The position numbers were made by a program, and so were the translations under genes. Positions 1-9,949 of a stretch of 64,000 bases of DNA are shown here, piece after piece. The notes under the pieces are model-generated. The model was not told where the DNA came from, did not search any database, and was given only the letters and a program-made list of their open reading frames with translations. The DNA comes from Armigeres subalbatus (lineage: Eukaryota; Arthropoda; Insecta; Diptera; Culicidae). Each line of letters opens with the position of its first letter. Position 1 is the stretch's first letter. The stretch is taken from NCBI RefSeq assembly GCF_024139115.2, contig NW_026943153.1, positions 62,001-126,000 of the forward strand, given 5' to 3'.

Positions 1-2250
1 TATTTCCATCTAAAATTCAACGGCGATCATCATGATCAATCATTCCGCAATCTCTTCACTTTATTCTTAGTTTCTTCACGGGGGAGCTTTCGTATTCAAC
101 CACCACCAAAACAACACTGATCGTACTTCACTTTGGGCGCGATCTGCTTGTGGTGGATTTACGTCTAGTTGAACCACGCCGGAATTGAACAAAAAAAAAT
201 AAACACATTAAGCTCTCTCTCAAAATCGCGACTCTCGCGTTTAGCGATACACGTTTCAGTGGAAACTCTTTTCCAGTTTTGTTTGCGTCGCAGCGCAGCG
301 CAATGGGCCGTCGTTGTCGATCGCGATAGAGGAACTAACTCGCACCGTGGTACAGGTCGAAATGGCGAGCCGCACGACCGCGGAGCGGTTTGATCCGGAA
401 GGTTGTCAAGTGGATGGGGTGGGTTGGTTGATGGAATTGGTTGGAGCTTTTTTTTTGTTTCGTCAGCTTCGGAAAAGTAACTCGCGTTCTCTCCTATCGA
501 TCATCTCTCGCTTTTGGTTCGGTTCACGAGTTACGTAGTTGAATGTTCTCCGACCTCTGTGATGCTTTTCAGCTTGCTTATGTCGGTGCCAGAGAATAGC
601 AATCACGATATGTGACTGACCATTGTGGAGGTGTAGGCACTCACTTGAAGCGGAGTGGGAGTTCCCAAGTGTGGAAGCAGGGATAGGGTTGATCGAAAAA
701 CTCATCCAATTAGTCACCTATAACAATTGATTGCATTCCATCGAATATTATTTGTCGATCGATCGTTGACCAAGGCTTGATTAATATAAACTCGGAACAA
801 AATTTTCAAGTTCATGTCAATGCCCCACAATTAGTCATATCACAATATGCATCAAGAATCCTGGTATGATGTAAAATAATGCAATAGTTATCCATCCCCT
901 CGCTTTTCCACGAGGTGGTAAGATTTAAAAATAAATAGTAGCTTCTTTCTATAGGTTCGTTTTTCTTGCGCTCATTTTGCGCTGCCATCAAAAACAGTCG
1001 AGCAAGTAGACTTTTTCATGCGTTATACAATATTTATACAATATATATTTTTTTACAAGAAGCCTGAAACAATTTCGAACATTAGTATTCTTAATTGAAT
1101 GTCACCATCAAACGCTCATCAATGCCATTTTGTATGAAAATTGGCCTCTTGCTGATATTATTCTGAACACAGGAGCATATGTCATGCTAGAAAACAAATG
1201 TTCTCCTTTACAGAGTCCCAGTAAAAATGAAATAAATTGACGGAAATCTTTTACTACGAAGTATGATTGAGATGTTTCTTTTGTTTGTTGATAATTCGTA
1301 GAATTGAGTGTGATGAAACGTAGAAAAAAAGTTAAACTAGACTGGTTTCATAAAATTTGAATTCAATATATTTGTTTCGACAAACCTATTAGCACGTTAT
1401 TCTTATGTTATGTACACTTACTTCAAACCTTAACTCAACTGAACATGATAATGCTTTGAAAGCCGTACCTAGAATAGAGAAAAAAAGAAGAATGATTAGT
1501 CAAAGTTGATTTTCAATAATTGAAGAGCTATAATGCTTGACTTTTGCTGAAGATCTCTTTCTCCAAAATTAAATGAAAAGCAATTGCATATTTATTTAGG
1601 ATGATGCCATTACAAAGAAAAAAATCCCACTCAATTCAATCGAAATCCCATCCAAAGACAAAATTAATCGCATCCGGCGGTTTATGGCCTGTCCTCTGAA
1701 GACATTGTTGCGCATACGACCGATGATGGGAGCAATTCACCACCGCTCTGCCGCCACCACCACCGGTCAGATTGAACTCAAAAGGATCTACGGCTGGTTG
1801 GTTTTGATGATCGTCCTTGACCGCGCGCGTCGAACATCCAGCAGACTGCGCGCGCTGACAAGAGCCGACCTACCAAACGGCGAGAACTACCGACCGAAGA
1901 CAAGGCGGTAAAACCGTAAACGTGCGACTTTGAATGGAATGTGGCCGTGCGAGAGTGTGGTGAACGGCTGTACTACATAGATCCAATTCACTATAGAAAT
2001 CGCTACCGGAGAACTCTATGCAAGTGGTCCAATCGAACGGTAAAGTAGGTGAGGTAAGGTTTCGGCCATGCCGGCTATCAGTATGCAGAACGACATAGTG
2101 CGGAGTGCCACAACAATGGATTGATTGGTAGTGGGGTGGACTATCGAATGAAATAAATACCTTTCGTGTCATTATTGGCGTTTTTATATTGTAGGTTTTT
2201 AGGTAAAATTTAGGTAAAAATTTGGAATACTAACGTTGCAAACTTAAAAC
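1..2250. other. AT-rich spacer with two CpG-rich patches; no gene recognised
   Basis: I see no convincing gene here. Most of the stretch is AT-rich and full of stops. Two patches stand out for CpG content: about 280-420, with an ATG at 362 followed by a short CpG-rich open stretch, and about 1670-1925. In a mosquito genome such patches can be exons or promoter-proximal sequence, but I found no clear splice pair, protein motif or long frame. Treat them only as places where transcript data would be informative. Confidence 0.4.
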
Positions 2251-2254
2251 GATG

Positions 2255-2290
2255 TACACTCCCGGCCAAAAGTTTGTGTTTACCCGCGAA
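2255..2290. mobile_element. Tc1/mariner-like inverted-repeat end fragment
   Basis: The sequence TACACTCCCGGCCAAAAGTT resembles the outer end of Tc1-like terminal inverted repeats, including a leading TA. I found no matching inverted copy nearby, so this is at best one orphan end of a decayed element. Confidence 0.3.
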
Positions 2291-2379
2291 AAATATTGGC
2301 AAAAGTTATTGTTCATATTTCACCCGTCTTTAATCTGATGATTTTGAGTATTATTAGCTCAGTACACAGATTAAACACT

Positions 2380-2580
2380 AAGTTTTTCTTTCTCGCCCTC
2401 GGCAAAATCGGGCACCGCTGTAACTCAGTAAATTTGAAAACTTAAAAGGCAGAAAATTTCGTTTATTACTGATTTTCAGTAAAATATTTACCGTATCTCA
2501 GCAATCGAAACGTCACTTTTACTGAGATTTCGGCAAAAATCGTGTTTGCTGAAACTCGGCGGTGCCCACCTCGGGAAAAT
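2380..2580. mobile_element. Small palindromic element (MITE-like)
   Basis: The 9-mer GGGCACCGC at 2410-2418 is matched by its exact reverse complement at 2559-2567. Next to each, inside the arms, are CTCAG/TTTCAG and ACTGAGAT-type words. The interior is AT-rich with repeated cTGAGat/ATCTCAGca motifs and has no coding capacity. A related CTCAGCAAA-rich segment occurs at 41.62-41.84 kb. No target duplication could be assigned. Confidence 0.45.
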
Positions 2581-2621
2581 AAACAAAAAACACTGAGATC
2601 TAGGCCAAGATGTATTCATTT

Positions 2622-2895
2622 TGATCTAGGCAGTGTATGATAAACAATCCGGAGATGGCGAGTTTGATTCTCGGTCCAGTCTAGGATGTTTTCGGGTGAG
2701 AAACATTCTTGACTCCCTGGACATAGTGTATACATTGTACTTGCCATACAAGATACAAACTCATGAAATGACGAGGATAGAACAGCTTTCAATGTTCAAT
2801 CAATAACTAAATAAGTAAATGCTAATAGAATACTAAGCTGAAAAGCAGACCAAGTTCCAGTTGGCCATTGAAGAAGAAAAATAAGAAGACAAATA
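2622..2895 (+). mobile_element. tRNA-derived SINE, Feilai-related, degenerate
   Basis: A box-B-like GTTTGATTCTCGG lies near the left end, followed by a segment reading like the Feilai body (TCTAGGATGTTTTCGGGTGAG). The right end is AACACTAAGCTGAGAAGC-like, then CCAGTTGGCCATTGAAGAAG with a GAAGAA-rich tail, as in mosquito tRNA-derived SINEs. The tRNA-like head is poorly preserved and the left boundary is approximate. Confidence 0.5.
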
Positions 2896-3484
2896 TTATG
2901 AACAGATTTTGCATCGAACAATTTTTAATTTTTAATCTACTGAAATATAACTTTAACATACACATAATCTTAAAATTCTTATTGTAAAACCAAATTTTAA
3001 TCATTTTTGAGAGGCATTGATGAAATTTCAATAAAAAAAACACATTTAGTTTTATTTTCAGTAATCAAAATAGCAAACGATAATAAACGTAATGCAGCCA
3101 ATGTTTTGCAGATGTTCTAGGTTCTCCTAATCATCAACTACGCGCGGTACAAAACCAACAGCAACAAGCTGAGCGTATGATTTATTATTTAAATATATCC
3201 AAACCGGATGTACCATGTCTACCAGGTCAACTAGTTTTGCTAGAAATTTAAAAGCATCTCTTCATATCCATGCAGGCCTTAAGAGGCCATGCGTATGATT
3301 TACGATTTAGATGTATTTAAACCGGATGGTCAAAGTCCTCCAAATCGTTCTGGAGTTTTGTCCAATTGGTGTACCAGGTCAAATAGGCTTGGTACAAAAT
3401 CGATAGCGAGCAATCATATCCATACAAGCTCGTAAATGCCATGCGCATGATTTTTTATTTAAACAAGTCAAAATACGATGATCT

Positions 3485-3769
3485 TCTTCTTCTTATTGGC
3501 ATTACATCCCCACACTGGGACAAGGCCGCCTCACAGCTTACTGTTCATTAAGCACTTCCACAGTTATTAACTGCGAGGTTTCTAGCCAGGTTACCATTTT
3601 TGCATTCGTATATCATGAAACTAACACGATGATACTTTTATGCACAGGGAAGTCGAAACAATTTCCAAACCGAAAATTGCCTAGACCGGCACCGGGAATC
3701 GAACCCAGCCACCCTCAGCATGGTCTTGCTTTGTACCCGCGCGTCTTACCGCACGGCTAAGTAGGGTCC
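3485..3769 (-). mobile_element. Feilai: Feilai-type tRNA-derived SINE
   Basis: Read on the minus strand, the element begins with a tRNA-like head: box A-like TTAGCCGTGCGG and box B GGTTCGATTCC. The body follows, and the 3' end is CCAATAAGAAGAAGAAG. This is the layout and wording of Feilai, an abundant Aedes SINE mobilised in trans by LINE machinery. A 9-bp target duplication CGATGATCT flanks it at 3476-3484 and 3770-3778. At about 285 bp with both promoter boxes recognisable it is close to full length. Family assignment is from recalled sequence. Confidence 0.85.
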
Positions 3770-3902
3770 CGATGATCTAAGTTTTTCGAATCATTCTGGA
3801 GTTTAGACCATTTGATCTACTCGGTCAATTAGGCTTATGTCATGTCCCTCTTATGTCCCCTCGAGGCCATGTGTTTGATTTACGATTTATATTGGTCCAG
3901 GT

Positions 3903-4175
3903 TAAGGGCCTTACTTAGTCGTGCGGTAAGTTGCGCGGCTACAAAGCAAAACCATGATTAAGGTGGCTGGGTTCGATTCCCTGTCTGGTCTAGGAACTTT
4001 CGGGTTGGAAATTTTCTCGGCTGCCCTGGGCATAAATGTACCATCGTGTTACTCTCATGATATACGAATGCAAAAATGGCTCGTCTTAAAAACCCCGTTG
4101 TTAACAACTGTGGAAGTGCATAATGAACACTAAACTCCCAGTGGGAGGTGTAATGCCAATAAGAAGAAGGAGATA
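3903..4175 (+). mobile_element. Feilai: Feilai-type tRNA-derived SINE
   Basis: This is a second copy in the opposite orientation to the one at 3.5 kb. Box A-like sequence lies at TTAGTCGTGCGG and box B at GGTTCGATTCC. The body words GGTCTAGGAACTTTCGGG and ATATACGAATGCAAAAATGG match the first copy, and the end is CCAATAAGAAGAAGGAG. A 9-bp target duplication GGTCCAGGT is seen at 3894-3902 and 4176-4184. It is more diverged than the 3.5-kb copy, with a deletion in the second half. Confidence 0.82.
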
Positions 4176-5509
4176 GGTCCAGGTCATTGAGTAGACCAAT
4201 TAGTATGAACTCCAGAATGATTTGGAGAACTTGAAACATTGTATTTGGACATATCGAAATCGTAAAACATCCACATACATTCTCATCCGGGATTCGTGGA
4301 GAACCCTATCCGGGATTCGTGGAGAATCCCATCCGGGATTCGTGGAGAATCCTATCCGGGATTCGTGGAGAACCCCATCCGGTATTCGTGGAGAATTCCA
4401 TCCGGGATTGATGGAGAATCCCATCCGGGATTCGTGGAAATTCCCAACTAATATTCGTGGAGAATCCCATTCGGGATTCGTAGAGAATCCCAATCAGGAT
4501 ACGTATAAATCCCATTCGGGATTCATGTAGACTCTCACCCGGGATTCGTGTAGAGTCTCATCCGGGATTCGTGTAGAATCCCATCTGAGATTCGTGTAAA
4601 ATCCCATCCGAGATTCGTGTAGAATCTCATCCGAGATTCGTGTAGAATCCCATCCGAGATTCGTGTAGAATCCCATCCGAGATTCGGGTAGAATCCCATC
4701 CGAGATTCGTGTAGAATCCCATCCGAGATTCGTGTAGAATCCCATCCGATTCCTCGAGAATCACATTCGGGATTCGTAAAGAATCCCATTCGAGATTCGT
4801 AGAGAATCCCATTCGGGATTCGTAGAGAATCTCAATCAGGATACGTATAAAACCCATTCGGGATTCAGGTAGAATCTCATCCGGGATTCGTGTAGAGTCT
4901 CATCCGGGATTCGTGTAGAGTCCCATCCGGGATTCGTGTAGAATCCCATCCGAGATTCGTGTAGAATCCCATCCGGGATTCGTGTAGAATCCTATCCGGG
5001 ATTCGTGTAGAATCCCATCCGGGATTCATGTAGAATCCCATCCGGGATTCGTGTAGAATCCCATCCGGGATTCGTGTAGAATCCCATCCGGGATTCGTGT
5101 AGAATCCCATCCGGGATTCGTGTAGAATCCCATCCGGGATTCGTGTAGAATCCCATCCATGATACGTGTAGAATCCTATCCGGGATTCGTGTAGAGTACC
5201 ATCCGGGATTCGTGTAGAATCCCATCCGGGATTCGTGTAGAATCCTATTCGTGTAGTATCCTATCCGGGATTCAAGTAGAATCCCATCCGGGATTCGTGT
5301 AGAATCCCATCCGGGATTCGTGTAGAATCCCATCCGGGATTCGTGTAGAATCCCATCCGGGATTCGTGTAGAATCCCATCCGGGATTCGTGTAGAATCCC
5401 ATCCGGGATTCGTGTAGAATCCCATCCGGGATTCGTGTAGAATCCCATCCGGGATTCGTGTAGAATCCCATCCGGGATTCGTGTAGAATCCCATCCGGGA
5501 TTCGTGTAG

Positions 5510-5760
5510 AATCCCATTTGGGATTCGTGTAGAATCCCATTTGGGATTCGTGTAGAATCCCATTTGGGATTCGTGTAGAATCCCATTTGGGATTCGTGTA
5601 GAATCCCATTCGGGATTCGTGTAGAATCCCATTCGGGATTCGTGTAGAATCCCATTCGGGATTCGTGTAGAATCCCATTCGGGATTCGTGTAGAATCCCA
5701 TTCGGGATTCGTGTAGAATCCCATCCAGGATTCGTGTAGAATCTCATCCGGGATTCGTGT
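5510..5760. repeat. Variant blocks inside the 23-bp array
   Basis: Four adjacent units carry CATTTGGGATT, then five carry CATTCGGGATT, then one CATCCAGGATT, then one starting ATCTCATCCGGG. A parallel run (eight CATTCGGGATT units, one CATCCAGGATT, one ATCTCATCCGGG) lies at about 7940-8165, followed by six CACCTGGGATT units to about 8335. The repeated order shows block duplication inside the array and not only single-unit slippage. Confidence 0.85.
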
Positions 5761-8700
5761 AGAATCCCATCCGGGATTCGTGTAGAATCCCATCCGGGAT
5801 TCGTGTAGAATCCCATCCGGGATTCGTGTAGAATCCCATCCGGGATTCGTGTAGAATCCCATCCGGGATTCGTGTAGAATCCCATCCGGGATTCGTGTAG
5901 AATCCCATTCGGGATTCGTGTAGAATCCCATCCGGGATTCGTGTAGAATCCCATCCGGGATTCGTGTAGAATCCCATCCGATTCGTGTAGAATCCCATCC
6001 GGGATTCATGTAAAATGCCATCCGGGATTCGTATAGAATCCCATCCGGGATTCCTGTAGAATCCCTACCAGGATTCGTGGAAAATCCCATCCGTGATTCG
6101 TGTAGAATCCCATCCGGGATTCGTGTAGAATCCCATCCGGGATTCGTGTAGAATCCCATCCGGGATTCGTGTAGAATTCCATCCAGGATTCGTGTAGAAT
6201 CCCATCCGGGATTCGTAAAGAATCCCATTCGGGGTTCGTGTAGAATCCCATCCGGGATTCGTGTAGAATCCCATCCGGGATTCGTGTAGAATCCCATCCG
6301 GGATTCGTGTAGAATCCCATCCGGGATTCGTGTAGAATCTCATCCGGGATTCATGTAAAATGCCATCCGGGATTCGTATAGAATCCCATCCGGGATTCGT
6401 GTAGAATCTCATCCGGGATTCGTGTAGAATCCCATCCGGGATTCGTGTAGAATCCCATCCAGGATTCGTGTAGAATCCCATCCAGGATTCGTGTAGAATC
6501 CCATCCGGGATTCATGTACAATCCCATCCGGGATTCGTGTACAATCCCATCCGGGATTCGTGTAGAATCCTATCCGGAATTCGTGTAGAATCCCATCCGG
6601 GATTGGTGTAGAATCCCATCCGGGATTGGTGTAGAATCCCATCCGGGATTCGTGTAGAATCCCATCCGGGATTCGTGTAGAATCCCATCCGGGATTCGTG
6701 TAGAATCCCATCCAAGATTCGTGTAGAATCCCATCCGGGATTCGTACAGAATCTCTTCCAAGATTCGTGCAGAATCCCATCCGAGATTCGTGCAGAATCC
6801 CATCCGGGATTCGTGCAGAATCCTATCCGGAATTCGTGAAGTCCCATCCGGGATTCGTGTAGAATCCCATCCGGGATTCGTGTAGAATCCCATCCGGGAT
6901 TCGTGTAGAATCCCATCCGGGATTCGTGTAGAATCCCATCCGGGATTCGTGTAGAATCCCATCCGGGATTCGTGTAGAATCCCATCCGGGATTCGTGTAG
7001 AATCCCATCCGGGATTCGTGTAGAATCCCATCCGGGATTCGTGTAGAATCCCATCCGGGATTCGTGTAGAATCCCATCCGGGATTTGTGTAGAATCCCAT
7101 CCGGGATTCGTGTAGAATCCCATCCGGGATTCGTGTAGAATCCCATCCGGGATTCGTGTAGAATCCCATCCGGGATTCGTGTAGAATCCCATCCGGGATT
7201 CGTGTAGAATCCCATCCGGGATTCGTGCAGAATCCCATCCGGGATTCGTGTAGAATCCCATCCGGATTCGTGTAGAATCCCATCCGGGATTCGTGTAGAA
7301 TCCCATCCGGGATTCGTGTAGAATCCCATCCGATTCGTGTAGAATCCCATCCGGGATTCGTGTAGAATCCCATCCGGGATTCGTGTAGAATCCCATCCGG
7401 GATTCGTGCAGAATCCCATCCGGGATTCGTGTAGAATCCCATCCGGGAGTCGTGTAGAATCCCATCCGGGATTCGTGTAGAGTCCCATCCGGGGTTCGTG
7501 TAGAGTCCCATCCAGGGTTCGTGTAGAGTCCCATCCGGGATTCGTGTAGAGTCCCATCCAGGATTCGTGTAGAATCCCATCCGGGATTCGTGTAGAATCC
7601 CATCCGGGATTCGTGTAGAATCCCATCCGGGATTCGAGTAGAATCCCATCCGGATTCGTGTAGAATCCCATCCGGGATTCGTGTAGAATCCCATCCGGGA
7701 TTCGTGTAGAATCCCATCCGGGATTCGTGTAGAATCCCATCCGGGATTCGTGTAGAATCCCATCCGGGATTCGTGTAGAATCCCATCCGGGATTCGTGTA
7801 GAATCCCATCCGGGATTCGTGTAGAATCCCATCCGGGATTCGTGTAGAATCCCATCCGGGATTCGTGTAGAATCCCATCCGGGATTCGTGTAGAATCCCA
7901 TCCGGGATTCGTGTAGAATCCCATCCGGGATTCGTGTAGAATCCCATTCGGGATTCGTGTAGAATCCCATTCGGGATTCGTGTAGAATCCCATTCGGGAT
8001 TCGTGTAGAATCCCATTCGGGATTCGTGTAGAATCCCATTCGGGATTCGTGTAGAATCCCATTCGGGATTCGTGTAGAATCCCATTCGGGATTCGTGTAG
8101 AATCCCATTCGGGATTCGTGTAGAATCCCATCCAGGATTCGTGTAGAATCTCATCCGGGATTCGTGTAGAATCCCATCCGGGATTCGTGTAGAATCCCAC
8201 CTGGGATTCGTGTAGAATCCCACCTGGGATTCGTGTAGAATCCCACCTGGGATTCGTGTAGAATCCCACCTGGGATTCGTGTAGAATCCCACCTGGGATT
8301 CGTGTAGAATCCCACCTGGGATTCGTGTAGAATCCCATCCTGGATTCGTGTAGAATCCCATCCGGGATTCGTGTAGAATCCCATCCGGGATTCGTGTAGA
8401 ATCCCATCCGGGATTCGTGTAGAATCCCATCCGGGATTCGTGTAGAATCCCATCCGGGATTCGTGTAGAATCCCATCCGGGATTCGTGTAGAATTCCATC
8501 CGGGATTCGTGTAGAATCCCATCCGGGATTCGTGTAGAATCCCATCCGGAATTCGTGTAGAATCCCATCCGGGATTCGTGTAGAATCCCATCCGGGATTC
8601 GTGTAGAATCCCATCCGGGATTCGTGTAGAATCCCATCCGGGATTCGTGTAGAATCCCATCCGGGATTCGTGTAGAATCCCATCCGGGATTCGTGTAGAA

Positions 8701-9192
8701 TCCCATCCGGGATTCGTGTAGAATCCTATTCGTGTAGAATCCCATCCGGGATTCGTGTAGAATCCTATTCGTGTAGTATCCTATCCGGGATTCGTGTAGA
8801 ATCCCATCCGGGATTCGTGTAGAATCCCATCCGGGATTCGTGTAGAATCCCATCCGGGATTCGTGTAGAATCCCATCCGGGATTCGTGTAGAATCCCATC
8901 CAGGATTCGTGTAGAATCCCATCCGGGATTCGTGTAGAATCCCATCCGGGATTCGTGTAGAATCCCATCCGGGATTCGTGTAGAATCCCATCCGGGATTC
9001 GTGTAGAATCCCATCCGGGGTTCGTGTAGAATCCCATCCGGGGTTCGTGTAGAATCCCATCCGGGGTTCGTGTAGAATCCCATCCGAGATTTGTGTAGAA
9101 TCGCATCCGGGGTTCGTGTAGAATCCCATCCGGGATTCGTGTAGAATCTCATCCGGGATTTGTGTAGAATCTCATCCGGGATTTGTGTAGAA

Positions 9193-9505
9193 TCCCATCC
9201 GGGATTCATGTAGAATCCTATCCGGGATTCGTTTAGAATCCTATCCGGGATTCGTGAAGAATCCTATCCGGGATTCGTGTAGAATCTTATCCGGGATTCG
9301 TGTAGAATCCCATCCGGGATTCATGTAGAATCCTATCCGGGATTCGTTTAGAATCCTATCCGGGATTCGTGAAGAATCCTATCCGGGATTCGTGTAGAAT
9401 CTTATCCGGGATTCGTGTAGAATCCCATCCGGGATTCATGTAGAATCCTATCCGGGATTCGTTTAGAATCCTATCCGGGAATCGAGTAGAATCCCATCCG
9501 GGATT
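9193..9505. repeat. 115-bp higher-order repeat (five 23-bp units)
   Basis: The marker GGGATTCATG begins at 9201, 9316 and 9431, exactly 115 bp apart. Between markers the same ordered set of variants appears: CTATCC, then CGTTTAG, CGTGAAG and CTTATCC. This is a nested higher-order repeat of five monomers with about 2.7 copies at the edge of the satellite. Confidence 0.9.
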
Positions 9506-9879
9506 CGTGTAGAATCCCATCCGGGATTTGTGGAGAATCCTATCCAAACTTCGTGTAGAATCTCATTCGAGATTCTTGTAAAATCCTATCCGAGATTCAT
9601 GGAAAAAGTTAGCAAGTTTTTTTTGCAGAATCTCATCTGGAATTCGTCGAAAATTACTTGGAAGTGGAAAGGAAATGTCGACGTAGTATTCAACAACGAA
9701 ACACCTCAGCCTAAGTGACATCCACATCTACCACCACACCACGGAGTTGAATAATGAAGGAGGTATTCGATGGGTCAGAATTCCCTTGAAGCTGACAATG
9801 TGTTCGTGGTACATTTTTCTCCGTAGTCTTGTTAGGCCTAAAATGACCCAAAGAACAGCCTATGACATAAATAAGACAG

Positions 9880-9945
9880 AATTATGCCTAACGTACATTA
9901 TGCCTAGCGTCCGTTATGCATATCGTCCATTATGCCTAACGTCGC
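9880..9945. repeat. Short ~17-bp tandem repeat
   Basis: Four imperfect copies of a unit reading TTATGCCTAACGTCCAT. A further related word, GTTAGGCCTAAAATGACC, lies just upstream. No coding role is apparent. Confidence 0.7.
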
Positions 9946-9949
9946 GGAC

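Larger units (their letters stand above)
3100..4270. repeat. ~140-bp tandem repeat family, interrupted by two SINEs
   Basis: Units recur with shared words: GATGTTCTAGGTTCTCC, TCTGGAGTTT, GTCTACCAGGTCAA, and TATCCATACAAGC followed by GGCCATGCGTATGATTTACG. About three units lie in plus orientation between 3100 and 3900. After the second SINE, 4186-4270 carries the same unit in the opposite orientation (GTAGACCAATT, AACTCCAGAATG, TTTGGAGAAC). The same family appears at 39.07-39.56 kb, where a second unrelated minisatellite starts right beside it. No coding potential. Confidence 0.65.
4283..9650. repeat. Large 23-bp satellite/minisatellite array
   Basis: About 230 head-to-tail copies of a 23-bp unit, ATCCCATCCGGGATTCGTGT plus AGA on the plus strand. 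The unit contains a small palindrome, ATCCC-ATCC-GGGAT. Both edges are diverged (GTGGAGAA variants at 4283-4480, CGAGATTC variants at 4560-4800 and near 9550), while the core from about 5280 to 9200 is nearly homogeneous. Shortened units of about 16-18 bp occur near 5240, 5990, 7330, 8727 and 8769. Because 23 is not a multiple of 3 and the unit has no minus-strand stop in any frame, it yields giant spurious open frames with a 23-residue period (for example MGFYTNPGWDSTRIPDGI). I do not call these genes. Confidence 0.97.

Noticed and set aside
4992..9209. Very long minus-strand open frames (up to 768 residues) with a 23-residue repeat
   Set aside because: They arise because a 23-bp unit without minus-strand stops reads through all three frames. 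Several frames are open at once over the same DNA, and indels shift freely between them. No start context, signal or non-repeat domain is present.
4283..9650. CRISPR-like array
   Set aside because: Units are contiguous 23-mers with no unique spacers, there are no cas genes, and the context is a eukaryotic genome.
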